Positions 7,666-15,561 of a stretch of 64,000 nucleotides of DNA are shown here, one piece after another; the first letter of the stretch is position 1; each line of letters starts with the position of its first letter. The notes beneath the pieces were generated by a model, which made no database searches, was not told the DNA's origin, and saw nothing but the letters and a program-made list of their open reading frames with translations. The position numbers and the translations under genes were made by a program. Origin of the DNA: Pseudomonadota bacterium (lineage in GTDB: Bacteria; Pseudomonadota; Gammaproteobacteria; Xanthomonadales; Xanthomonadaceae); the NCBI GenBank assembly GCA_018242485.1, contig JAFEBV010000042.1, positions 41,363 through 105,362 of the forward strand. The letters run 5' to 3'.

Positions 7666-8733
7666 TCATGGCGCCGGCACGTCGGGATCCTTTCCGGCGA
7701 TCGCCTCGGCGAGCTGGTAGACCGCCATCGCGTACATCGGAGAGCGGTTGTAGCGGGTGATCGAATAGAAATTCTGGAACACGATCCAGTCTTCCATGCC
7801 GTCCGCGCCATCCAGGGTGAGCAGCGAGCCCAGCATCGGCTGGCCGAGCGAGAACTTCGGTTTGTAGCCTTTCTGTTCGAGGTCGGCGAGCGAGTATTTT
7901 GGGGTGAAATCGTCGGGCGCGAAGGCGATCGTCGCCGGGTCGTGGATTGCAGGCACCGCCACCGGTTGGCCTTTCTGCCAGCCGTTGGCGACGAAGTAGT
8001 TGGCGACCGAGGCGAACAGGTCGGGCATCGAGCCGCCGAACAGGTCGATATGGCCGTCGCCATCGCCGTCCACCGCGTACTGGCGGTAACTCGAGGGCAT
8101 GAACTGGCCCCAGCCCATCGCCCCGGCGTAGCTGCCGGTCAGGCCGGTGACGGCGAAGTGCTGCTCGTGGGCCAGCGCGAACAACTGCGCGAGCTGGTCG
8201 CGGAAGAAGGCCTGGCGGTCGTCCTCCTTCTGCGCCTTGGCCGGATCGCCGCTGCGCGGATACCAGAACGCCAGCGTGTACAGCGCATCGAGCACGCGGT
8301 AGCTGCCGGTGTTGCCGCCGTAGCCGGTTTCCACGCCGATGATCGCGCAGATCAGTTCGGCCGGCACGCCGGTGGCGTCCTGCACCTTCTGCAATTCCTT
8401 GCGGTGCGCGGCGAAGAACGCGCGACCGGCGGCGATGCGTGCGCGGGTCACGAAGATCGGGCGGTACTGCTTCCACGTCTTCACCGCTTCGGCCGGGCGC
8501 GACATCGCGTTGACGATGCTTTGCCGGTAATGCGCCTGCGCCAGCGTGGCGAGGATCTGGTCGGCGTCGAGGTGGTAGGTCTTCGCGGTCTGCTGGGCGA
8601 AGTCGTCGAGAACCGCCTGCGGCGGTGGCGGCGGGTCGGCGGCCAGCACGGGCGCGGCGGACAGCGCGCAGGTCAGGGCGATGGCGAGCGCGGCGGCGCG
8701 CGGCGCGGAGAGGGTGCGGAGGAGGAGATTCAT
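7666..8733 (-). CDS. mltB: Lytic murein transglycosylase B
   Basis: A 355-residue exported enzyme with a signal peptide (AALAIALTCALSAAPVLAA), cutting the MurNAc-GlcNAc bond of peptidoglycan. The catalytic Glu lies in IIGVETGYGGNTGSYRVLDAL, and GAMGWGQFMPSSYRQYAVDGDGDG is the signature of the MltB/SltB fold with its Ca-binding-like DGDGDG loop. No lipobox is present, so it is a soluble (SltB-like) version rather than a typical MltB lipoprotein. Adjacent rlpA encodes another glycan-strand cutting enzyme, so the two form a cell-wall remodelling pair. Confidence 0.93.
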   Translation of the reverse strand: MNLLLRTLSAPRAAALAIALTCALSAAPVLAADPPPPPQAVLDDFAQQTAKTYHLDADQILATLAQAHYRQSIVNAMSRPAEAVKTWKQYRPIFVTRARIAAGRAFFAAHRKELQKVQDATGVPAELICAIIGVETGYGGNTGSYRVLDALYTLAFWYPRSGDPAKAQKEDDRQAFFRDQLAQLFALAHEQHFAVTGLTGSYAGAMGWGQFMPSSYRQYAVDGDGDGHIDLFGGSMPDLFASVANYFVANGWQKGQPVAVPAIHDPATIAFAPDDFTPKYSLADLEQKGYKPKFSLGQPMLGSLLTLDGADGMEDWIVFQNFYSITRYNRSPMYAMAVYQLAEAIAGKDPDVPAP

Positions 8734-8893
8734 GGGTGCGAATCTAGCATGCGCGGCGGCCTGCGATGGCTGAATGAAATACCGAACTCGGGGTGGATGC
8801 ACGCACATGCCGCAGGGCGCGGCCAACCGCGCTACCATGCCGGCCCCGATGCGGCGGCGCGCCGTCGCGTCGCCATCCCCCACGGAGTCCACG

Positions 8894-9826
8894 ATGTCGG
8901 CACTGATCTGCGGTTCGCTCGCCTACGACACCATCATGGTGTTCCAGGATCGGTTCAAGAACCACATCCTGCCCGACAAGGTGCACATGCTGAATGTGTC
9001 TTTCCTCGTGCCCGACATGCGCCGCGAGTTCGGCGGCTGCGCCGGCAACATCGCCTATAACCTCAAGCTGCTCGGCGGCGAGCCGGTACCGATGGCCACG
9101 GTCGGGCAGGACTTCGCCCCGTACCGCGCGCATTTCGAGGCCTGCGGCATCCGCCTCGACCACGTGAAGGAACTGCCCGGGCAGTTCACCGCGCAGGGCT
9201 TCATCACCACCGATCTGGACGCCAACCAGATCACCGCCTTCCATCCCGGCGCGATGATGCAGGCGCACGCAAACCATGTCGGCGACGTGGCCGGCGTGCG
9301 CATCGGCATCGTCGGCCCCGATGGTCGCGAGGCGATGCTGCAACACGCGCGCGACTTCGCCCGGCATGGCATCCCCTTCATCTTCGATCCCGGGCAGGCG
9401 ATTCCGCTGTTCTCCGGCGAGGAGTTCCGCGCCTTCATCGAGCAGGCCACCTATGTAACCGTGAACGATTACGAATCCAGCCTGCTGCACGAGCGCACCG
9501 GCTGGAGTGCGGAGGCGATCGCCGGCAAGGTGAAAGCCTACATCGTCACCCGCGGCCAGCACGGCTCGCTGATCCTCGCCGACGGCCAGCAGCACCATGT
9601 CCCGGTCGCAAAGGCGCAGGGGGTGATCGACCCCACCGGCTGCGGCGATGCCTACCGCGCCGGGCTGCTGTTCGGCATCGACAAGGGCTGCGATTGGCCG
9701 ACCACCGGCCGCATCGCCTCGCTGATGGGCGCGTTGAAAGTCGCGCATCCGGGCACCCAGAACCAGCGTTTCGATTACGCACAGTTTGCGGCGCATTTCC
9801 GCGAGCAGTTCGGGTATGCGCTGTAG
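8894..9826 (+). CDS. PfkB-family carbohydrate/nucleoside kinase (adenosine kinase-like)
   Basis: A 310-residue ribokinase-fold kinase. The N-terminus binds substrate (CGSLAYDTIM, REFGGCAGNIAYNL), and the second PfkB signature DPTGCGDAYRAGLLFG carries the catalytic Asp and anion hole near residue 255. A VTRGQHGSL nucleotide-binding stretch precedes it. The family phosphorylates sugars or nucleosides; the N-terminal pattern is closest to the adenosine-kinase-like group, but substrate is not certain. GGAG sits 7 bases before the chosen ATG. A heptamer array starts 5 bases after the stop codon. Confidence 0.88.
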   Translation: MSALICGSLAYDTIMVFQDRFKNHILPDKVHMLNVSFLVPDMRREFGGCAGNIAYNLKLLGGEPVPMATVGQDFAPYRAHFEACGIRLDHVKELPGQFTAQGFITTDLDANQITAFHPGAMMQAHANHVGDVAGVRIGIVGPDGREAMLQHARDFARHGIPFIFDPGQAIPLFSGEEFRAFIEQATYVTVNDYESSLLHERTGWSAEAIAGKVKAYIVTRGQHGSLILADGQQHHVPVAKAQGVIDPTGCGDAYRAGLLFGIDKGCDWPTTGRIASLMGALKVAHPGTQNQRFDYAQFAAHFREQFGYAL

Positions 9827-9830
9827 TAGC

Positions 9831-9886
9831 GGGACTCGGGACTCGGGGCTCGGGGCTCGGGGCTCGGGAAGCGGGAAGCGGGAAGC
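9831..9886. repeat. Tandem heptamer array, eight units
   Basis: Eight consecutive 7-bp units in phase: two GGGACTC, three GGGGCTC and three GGGAAGC. It fills most of the 101-bp gap between the convergent PfkB-kinase and SafE-like genes. Blocks of identical units suggest local duplication by slippage. Confidence 0.92.
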
Positions 9887-9927
9887 GAAGTCGGCCAGAT
9901 GGTGAAGCGCGCAAAAGGGTGTTGATC

Positions 9928-10650
9928 TCACGATGCCTTGCACGCAAACGGCAGGCAGGCATGCATCCAGTGCATGGGCGGCAGCCACGGGCCGGCGAGG
10001 GTGAGCGCGGCGGCGAGCAGCAGGGCCGTGCCGGCGATGCGACGGGCGGCGGGTTTGGCGGAGAAGCCGGCGAAGCTCTGCGCGCCGAAGGCGACCAGAA
10101 ACATCGATGGCAGGGTGCCCAGCCCGAACGCGGCCATGGTCGCCGCGCCTTGCACTGCGCTGCCGCGCAGGGCGGCGATCAGCAGCACGGTATAAACGAA
10201 GCCGCAGGGCATCCAGCCCCAGAGCATGCCGAAGGCCAGCGCGCGCGGCAGGCTGGTCACCGGCAGCAGGCGGCGGCCGAGCGGGGCGATGCGCTGCCAC
10301 AGGCGATGGCCGAGGCGAAAGCCCGGATCGCGCACGCGGCCGAAGGCGACCAGTGCGCCCAGCAACAACGCTGCGGCCGAGAGCGCGCGCAGCGTGCGGC
10401 GCACGGCTTCGATGTCGAGCACGCCGATCAGCGCGCCGAGCGCGCCGGACAGCAACAGCCCGGCCAGTGCGTAGGACAGCGCACGGCCGACTTGGTAGCC
10501 GATCAGCAACAGCGGTCGTGGACGGCCATCGGCACGTTTCGCGGTGGCGATTCCCAGCGCGGCGGAGATGCCGCCGCACATCACGATGCAATGCCCACTG
10601 GCAGCCAGCCCCAGCAGCAGCGCGGCGAGCAGGGTGAGGCTGTCGGTCAC
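9928..10650 (-). CDS. Sulfite exporter TauE/SafE-family membrane protein linked to cbb3 oxidase assembly
   Basis: A 240-residue inner-membrane protein with about six hydrophobic segments. It opens with LAASGHCIVMCGGISAAL and carries GWMPCGFVYTVLL near residue 150, the Cys-containing helix motifs of the DsbD-like/SafE branch (COG2836) often encoded with ccoGHIS. Paralogues act in copper or thiol delivery to oxidases, so a role in cbb3 maturation is a reasonable inference. The GTG start overlaps the ccoS stop (GTGA), implying translational coupling. It is the last gene of the cco operon. Confidence 0.85.
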   Translation of the reverse strand: MTDSLTLLAALLLGLAASGHCIVMCGGISAALGIATAKRADGRPRPLLLIGYQVGRALSYALAGLLLSGALGALIGVLDIEAVRRTLRALSAAALLLGALVAFGRVRDPGFRLGHRLWQRIAPLGRRLLPVTSLPRALAFGMLWGWMPCGFVYTVLLIAALRGSAVQGAATMAAFGLGTLPSMFLVAFGAQSFAGFSAKPAARRIAGTALLLAAALTLAGPWLPPMHWMHACLPFACKAS

Positions 10651-10964
10651 GGCGCGGCGTTCCCGGAGTCGTCCGTTGCATCATTGCTGGAAGACGCTTG
10701 TGCGGACTTCGCGTCGGCAGCGTCATCGTCGCCGTGCGTCGCATGGGATGTCGCAATCGCATGCGCAGCCGATGGCGTCGTCATCGACTCCACGGTCGTG
10801 TCGGCCGTGTCCTTGGTTGGCGGATTCGGATCATCCAGCAACGGCAGCAGCTTGGGCGTGTCCAGGTCGTCGAACTGGTCGTGATCCACCGCCCAGAAAA
10901 AGGCGACGAGTGCGCCGATCAGCAGCAGGATCGACAGCGGGATCATCACCACGAGGATGTTCAT
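10647..10964 (-). CDS. ccoS: cbb3-type oxidase assembly protein CcoS
   Basis: A 105-residue protein whose first half is the diagnostic CcoS/FixS module: MNILVVMIPLSILLLIGAL followed by FFWAVDHDQFDDLDTP. One transmembrane helix anchors it. The Asp/Ser/Thr-rich tail of about 55 residues is longer than in most CcoS proteins. CcoS is needed for cofactor insertion into cbb3 oxidase. Its ATG overlaps the ccoI stop codon (ATGA), and its own stop overlaps the next start, so the genes are translated as a chain. Confidence 0.93.
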   Translation of the reverse strand: MNILVVMIPLSILLLIGALVAFFWAVDHDQFDDLDTPKLLPLLDDPNPPTKDTADTTVESMTTPSAAHAIATSHATHGDDDAADAKSAQASSSNDATDDSGNAAP

Positions 10965-13900
10965 GGCGTCGTGCTCGCCAGTGCGGGTGTCGATGTGGAT
11001 GCAGGCGTCGCCGGCAGATGCCGTCCGATGCGCAGCGCGTTGAGGATCACCCCCAGCGAACTGGCCGACATGCCGATCGCGGCCAGCCACGGCGGCACGA
11101 AGCCCAGCGCGCCCAATGGCACCACCGCGAGGTTGTAAACCAGCGCCCAGCGCTGGTTCTGGCGCAGCACGGCCAGCGTTTCGCAGGCGATGGCACGCGC
11201 CTGCGCGAGCGCCGGCAGGTGGCTGCCGTCGAGCACGATATCGCCGGCGGCCTGCGCCAGCTCCGCGCCCGATGCCAGCGCGATGGCGACATCGGCCCCG
11301 GCCAGCACCGGCGCATCGTTGATGCCGTCGCCCACCGCCAACACGCGTGCACCCTGCGCGCGCAGGGCGTGCAGGCGTTCGAGCTTGTCCGCCGGGCGCA
11401 TGCGCGCATGCCAGGTGTCGATGCCCAACCGCTGCGCGATCGCGGCGACTTTGGATTGCGCGTCGCCGCTGGCGATCTCGATGATGACGCCATCGACGCG
11501 CAGCGCGTCCAGCGCCTCGTGCGCGCCGGCGCGCAGGCGCTCGCGCAGGGTGAAGGTGGCGAGGAGGTGGCCGTCTTCGGTGAGGAGGAGGGCGGCGTCG
11601 CTGTTCAGGTCAAGCGTCGCCCCCACCCCAGCCCTCCCCCGCAGGCGGGGGAGGGGGTGTTCCGTCGATACCGGATGATTCGCCGATCGTTGGGAAAGGG
11701 TGTCGATTTTCGAAATCGAAGGGTTTTCAGACCTTTCCGACGAGGATGCTGCGTTGCCCAGACTGACTATTTCTGGAGAATCGATTGCGAGCTTGTCTCC
11801 TTCCCCCGCTTGCGGGGGAAGGTCGGGATGGGGGTGTGGGGTGCCTGGAAGATTCGGCGCGTCCAGATTCGATGCGGCCATCGCCCCCACCCCAACCCTT
11901 CCCCGTAAACGGGGGAGGGAGTCTTCTGGCGTGGCTGGCGGGTCTCCTTCCCCAGCTTGCGGGGGGTGATGAGGCGCGCTTGCGAACTGCCGGGGGCAGT
12001 TCGCGCGCTGAAGAACGCCCGGCAGGGCTGGTAGGTCGGGATGGGGGAAGGGTGTAGTGCTTGAAAACGTCGCGACTTGATACTTCATTCCCTCATCTGC
12101 CCTGCGGGCACCTTCCCCCAAAGGGGGAAGGGGGTCTGAAATCGCAATGTCCAAGTTGATGGGGTCGGGGCAGATCGGAACGACATTTCCCCGAAACAGC
12201 TCAGTTTCTGATGTGGTTCGTAGCGCAAACGCCCGCTGCCCCAGCCGCAGGCGACGGCCTTCGACCGTGCCCTCGATACCGCCGCCGACCACGGTGCGCA
12301 CGTCGCTGGCTGTGTGTGCAGGCAGTCCTTCGGCGGCGCGCGCCAGCGCCAGCGACAGCGGATGCCGGCTGCCACGCGCCAGCGCGGCGGCCAGCGCCAG
12401 TGCGGCATCCGCAGCAGTGGCATCCGTGGCAACGGCATTCGCAGCAGCGGCATCGGTAGCAGTGGCATCCGTAGCAGCGCGGGTGTCGCAGGCGGCCAGA
12501 GCGAGTTCGGGTTCGGTCAGCGTGCCGGTCTTGTCGAACACCGCATGCGTGGCCAGGGCGAGGTTCTCGATCGCATCGGTGTGCACTACGAACACCCCGC
12601 GCGCGGCCAGCACCGACAGCGCGCGGGTGAGCGCGGCCGGCACCGCCAGCGCGAAGGCGCAGGGGCAGGAGACGACGAGCACGGCGAGGGTGGCGGTGAG
12701 TGCGCGCGCGGGATCGACGAAGCTCCAGCCGATCGCGCAGATCGCCGCGAGGCCGAGCACGCGGGCGACGAAGCCGGCGGCCATGCGCTCGCCGGTCTGC
12801 GCCAGCCGCGGGCGCTGGCTCTGCGCGCGTGCCACCAGCGCGGCGATGCCGGCCAGCGCGGTGTCGGCGCCGACGCGGGCGATGCGCGCCACCACCGGCC
12901 CCTCCAGCACGATGCTGCCGCCGACCAGATCGTCGCCGGCGCGTTTGGGCACCGGTACGGATTCGCCGCTGAGCAGGGATTCATCTACCCGGCAGGAAGA
13001 CGACTCAAGCACGCCATCGGCGGGCACGCGCTCGCCCTGCGCGACCTGCACGCGGTCGCCGACGACGAGTTCCATCGCGCCGATGCGTTCGATCCGGCCC
13101 GCATCGTCGAGACGATCGGCAAACGCGGGAGCCAGCCGCGCCATCGCATCGGCGAGATGGCCGGCACGGTGGCGGGCGCGCATCTCCAGATAACGCCCGG
13201 ACAGCAGGAAGAACACGAACATGCTGACCGAATCGAAATACACCTCGCCGCCGCCGCGCAAGGCTTCCACGATGCTGGCCGCGTAGATCAGCGCGATGGC
13301 CAGCGCCACCGGCACGTCCATGCCCAGCGTGCGCGCGCGCAACGCGCGCACCGCGCCGGCGAAGAACGGCGCGGCCGCGTAGAACACCACCGGCGTGGCA
13401 ACCAGCAGGCCCAGCCAGCGCATGCCCTGCCGGGTGGCCGGATCCATCGTGGTGAACGCGCCCAGATACAACGCACTGGCGTACATCATCGCCTGCATCG
13501 CGCCGAATCCGGCCACCACCAGCCGCTTGAGCGCGCTGCGCGCTTCGCGCTGGCGGCTGTCGTCGAGTGCGGCGGCATCCAGTGGCAGCGCGGCGTAGCC
13601 GGTGCGCGCGAGTGCGGCCAGTACACCGGACAAATCGGTGCGCTGCGGATCGAACACCACCCGCGCGCGGCGCGCGGCGGCGTTCACCTGTACGGTCGTT
13701 ACGCCGTTCACCGCGCCCAGCGCGCGCTCGATCAGCCACACGCAGGCCGCGCAGCGGATGCCGTCGATGAGCAGCAACACTTCGCGGCGATCGCCGGCGA
13801 GTTCGCGCACGACGTGGCGCGCCAGCTCGGGACGATTCCATGCCTGCGTGCTGCGTTCGCTGCTGGCCGGGTCGGATGGACGCAGGGCGGGCGTGCTGCG

Positions 13901-14059
13901 CAGGCGGTAGTAGTCGGCCAGCCCGAGATGGTCGATCCATTCGGCGGCGGCGCGGCAGCCATGGCAGCACACCGCGTGCTCGACGCCAGCGATGCGCGCG
14001 CGGGGCGGATCGGGCGGCAGCGGCTGCCCGCAGTGCCAGCAGTCCATGGCAGCGGTCAT
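10961..14059 (-). CDS. ccoI: Copper-transporting P1B-type ATPase CcoI/FixI with large in-frame repeat insertion
   Basis: A 1032-residue heavy-metal P-type ATPase that supplies Cu for the binuclear centre of cbb3 oxidase. The CcoI-type N-terminus has CWHCG and CCHGC pairs, then an HMA domain with IRCAACVWLIE. The transmembrane CPC site appears as VSCPCAFALAVP, the phosphorylated Asp as FDKTGT (about residue 509), the HP motif as GSRHPLSLAL, and the hinge as GDGINDAPVLAGADVAIAL. CcoI proteins are usually 800-850 residues; the excess is a block of about 200 residues (about 613-816) made of translated palindromic repeats between the nucleotide-binding domain and the rest of the P-domain. An ATD-rich tract also sits at about 527-553. 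All frames stay open, so it is probably expressed. The start overlaps the fixH-like stop (ATGA). Confidence 0.92.
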   Translation of the reverse strand: MTAAMDCWHCGQPLPPDPPRARIAGVEHAVCCHGCRAAAEWIDHLGLADYYRLRSTPALRPSDPASSERSTQAWNRPELARHVVRELAGDRREVLLLIDGIRCAACVWLIERALGAVNGVTTVQVNAAARRARVVFDPQRTDLSGVLAALARTGYAALPLDAAALDDSRQREARSALKRLVVAGFGAMQAMMYASALYLGAFTTMDPATRQGMRWLGLLVATPVVFYAAAPFFAGAVRALRARTLGMDVPVALAIALIYAASIVEALRGGGEVYFDSVSMFVFFLLSGRYLEMRARHRAGHLADAMARLAPAFADRLDDAGRIERIGAMELVVGDRVQVAQGERVPADGVLESSSCRVDESLLSGESVPVPKRAGDDLVGGSIVLEGPVVARIARVGADTALAGIAALVARAQSQRPRLAQTGERMAAGFVARVLGLAAICAIGWSFVDPARALTATLAVLVVSCPCAFALAVPAALTRALSVLAARGVFVVHTDAIENLALATHAVFDKTGTLTEPELALAACDTRAATDATATDAAAANAVATDATAADAALALAAALARGSRHPLSLALARAAEGLPAHTASDVRTVVGGGIEGTVEGRRLRLGQRAFALRTTSETELFRGNVVPICPDPINLDIAISDPLPPLGEGARRADEGMKYQVATFSSTTPFPHPDLPALPGVLQRANCPRQFASAPHHPPQAGEGDPPATPEDSLPRLRGRVGVGAMAASNLDAPNLPGTPHPHPDLPPQAGEGDKLAIDSPEIVSLGNAASSSERSENPSISKIDTLSQRSANHPVSTEHPLPRLRGRAGVGATLDLNSDAALLLTEDGHLLATFTLRERLRAGAHEALDALRVDGVIIEIASGDAQSKVAAIAQRLGIDTWHARMRPADKLERLHALRAQGARVLAVGDGINDAPVLAGADVAIALASGAELAQAAGDIVLDGSHLPALAQARAIACETLAVLRQNQRWALVYNLAVVPLGALGFVPPWLAAIGMSASSLGVILNALRIGRHLPATPASTSTPALASTTP
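11612..12222. repeat. In-frame palindromic repeat insertion inside ccoI
   Basis: About 610 bp without ATPase homology, composed of at least five copies of the window's GC-rich palindrome: near 11620-11665, 11795-11845, 11885-11930, 11950-11975 and 12093-12135. Typical cores are CCTTCCCCC...GGGGGAAGG with flanks CGCCCCCACCCCA or GGATGGGGG. Translated on the ccoI strand they give the recurring peptides PPQAGEGD and LPRLRGRVGVGA. The reading frame is uninterrupted throughout. Confidence 0.88.
12403..12480. repeat. Degenerate tandem repeat (Ala-Thr-Asp codons) in ccoI
   Basis: A run of imperfect units around GCATCCGTAGCAGC, repeated about five times, encodes the Ala/Thr/Asp-rich stretch (ATDATAT, AVATDATA) just before the HP motif of the nucleotide-binding domain. 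It is separate from the palindromic insertion and has a different unit. Confidence 0.7.
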
Positions 14060-14382
14060 GGCGATGCCGGTGGTGATGGTGGCGGCGCTGGCTTCGGCGC
14101 TACGCGACTGGATGGATGCGCAAGCGGCATGTCCAGCACCTTGAGGCCGTGATGCGGTAGCGGTGGGTCGGCGTGACGACTGGCGACGACGATGATCCAG
14201 ATGCAGCCAGCGATGGAGGCGGCGAACACGCCGATGCCCAGCCAGACGATGCCTTGGCGGTACCACGCGCTCGCCGTCGAGGTGGAGCGCTTGTCAGGGT
14301 CCGCCCTCATCCGGCGCTGCGTGCCACCTTCTCCCGGGGGGAGAAGGGATGGCGATGCGGCGGTGTTGGATTGCTCATCCAT
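14056..14382 (-). CDS. FixH-like (CcoH) cbb3 oxidase assembly protein, short
   Basis: A 108-residue protein with one transmembrane helix (GIVWLGIGVFAASIAGCIWIIVVAS). WYRQGIVW before the helix and HADPPLPHHG after it resemble the start of FixH proteins of this lineage, and the place between ccoP and ccoI fits. The usual large periplasmic domain is cut to about 40 Pro-rich residues. The N-terminal cytoplasmic segment holds translated palindromic repeat (LLPPGEGGTQRRMRADP). Function as CcoH is inferred from position and helix. The stop overlaps the ccoI start. Confidence 0.7.
   Translation of the reverse strand: MDEQSNTAASPSLLPPGEGGTQRRMRADPDKRSTSTASAWYRQGIVWLGIGVFAASIAGCIWIIVVASRHADPPLPHHGLKVLDMPLAHPSSRVAPKPAPPPSPPASP
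14304..14349. repeat. Palindromic repeat within the fixH-like coding region
   Basis: CCCTCATCCGGCGCTGCGTG joined to CACCTTCTCCC/GGGAGAAGG, the same arrangement as copies near 28.85 and 30.1 kb. It is read through in frame as part of the N-terminal cytoplasmic segment of the FixH-like protein. Confidence 0.8.
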
Positions 14383-14476
14383 CCGCAGATTCGGGGCTCC
14401 CGGATTCGAACTATCGCGCACCGTGTCGCCGATGTGGGAAATATTTCCCAAACGTACCGGCGGTATGGCCGCATCG

Positions 14477-15388
14477 CTACCGCGTATTGGTCGGGTCACC
14501 GTGGGAGAGCGAATAGACATAGGCGGCGACCACGCGCGCATCCTGCTCGCCCAGGCGTGCGCGCCACGCGGGCATGATGCCGCCGCGGCCGTCGCGGATG
14601 GTGGTCTCGACGGTGTCCAGATCGCCGCCGTACAGCCAGATGGTATCGGTCAGGTTGGGTGCGCCGATGGCCTGATTGCCCTTGCCGTCGGTGCCGTGGC
14701 AGCCGGCGCAGACCGCGAAGTTGGGCTGGCCGGCGGCGGCCTTGGCCTTGTCGTGCGGCGCGCCGGACAGGCTGAGCACGTAGTTGGCGAGGTTGGCCAC
14801 GCCGTCCTCGCCGAACTGCGCGCCCCACGCCGGCATGGTGCCGTGGCGGCCGTCGAGGATGCTGGTGAGGATGTCGTCCCCCTTGCCGCCGTACAGCCAG
14901 TCGTTGTCGGTCAGGTTGGGCGCGCCCAGCAGCGGGTTGCCGTGCGCGTTGCGGCCGTGGCAGGCGGCGCAGTTGTCGCGGAACAGCACCTCGCCCATCG
15001 CCAGCGCCTCGGGATCTTGCGCGAGCTTTTCCACCGGATAGCCGGACAGGCCCTGCATCAGCTTGGCCAGCCGCGCGTCGTTGCTCGCGGTTTCCTGCGC
15101 CAGTTGCTTGTGCGAGGTCCAGCCCAGATAACCGCTGTGCTTGCCGAAACCCGGATAGCGCGCGAGGTAGATGAAGGCGGCGATGAACATCGCCAGCGAC
15201 AGCGCGATCCACCAGCGCGGCAGCCGGTGCAGGCCCTCGCGCAGCACGCCATGCGCCCAGACGTGGCCGGTGGTGCCGTCGGGCAGGGTCGGGATCTTGG
15301 CGCGCGGTGCCCACAGGAACAGGAAGAACGTCAGCCCCATGTTGAACACGATCAGGACGATCACCCACCACGACCAGAAATCGCTCAT
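14477..15388 (-). CDS. ccoP: cbb3-type cytochrome c oxidase subunit III (di-heme CcoP)
   Basis: A 303-residue membrane-anchored di-heme cytochrome. Two N-terminal hydrophobic helices (WWVIVLIVFNMGLTFFLFLW and WIALSLAMFIAAFIYLARYPG) are followed by the two heme sites CAACH (about residue 135) and CAGCH (about residue 220), each followed by a GAPNLTD...WLYGG segment and a methionine-bearing MPAW ligand loop. It passes electrons from soluble cytochromes to CcoO/CcoN. The start at 15388 overlaps the ccoQ stop by ATGA. A 94-base gap without ccoG separates it from the fixH-like gene. Confidence 0.96.
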   Translation of the reverse strand: MSDFWSWWVIVLIVFNMGLTFFLFLWAPRAKIPTLPDGTTGHVWAHGVLREGLHRLPRWWIALSLAMFIAAFIYLARYPGFGKHSGYLGWTSHKQLAQETASNDARLAKLMQGLSGYPVEKLAQDPEALAMGEVLFRDNCAACHGRNAHGNPLLGAPNLTDNDWLYGGKGDDILTSILDGRHGTMPAWGAQFGEDGVANLANYVLSLSGAPHDKAKAAAGQPNFAVCAGCHGTDGKGNQAIGAPNLTDTIWLYGGDLDTVETTIRDGRGGIMPAWRARLGEQDARVVAAYVYSLSHGDPTNTR

Positions 15389-15561
15389 GGCCGATCCTCC
15401 GTGGCGGTGGCGGCGGGCGCGTCGTCCTCCATCGGCAGCTTCGCCAGCTCGTCGAAGTTGCGTTTGTGCCAGGGCATCCACGCCCACACCCAGATGCCGA
15501 TGAAGATCAGCATCATGGCGATGATGAAACCGCCGGCGATCGGGCCCCAGATCGGATTCAT
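15385..15561 (-). CDS. ccoQ: cbb3-type oxidase small subunit CcoQ (FixQ)
   Basis: A 58-residue gene found by reading the gap between ccoO and ccoP. It encodes [11 protein letters not shown], one transmembrane helix ([17 protein letters not shown]) and the hallmark [17 protein letters not shown], then an acidic tail. CcoQ stabilises the cbb3 complex. Both ends overlap neighbours by ATGA, so ccoO, ccoQ and ccoP are translationally coupled. Confidence 0.93.
   Translation of the reverse strand: MNPIWGPIAGGFIIAMMLIFIGIWVWAWMPWHKRNFDELAKLPMEDDAPAATATEDRP

Noticed and set aside
10961..14059. ccoI as a pseudogene because of the repeat block
   Set aside because: No stop codon or frameshift occurs, all catalytic motifs are intact and overlaps with both neighbours are preserved.
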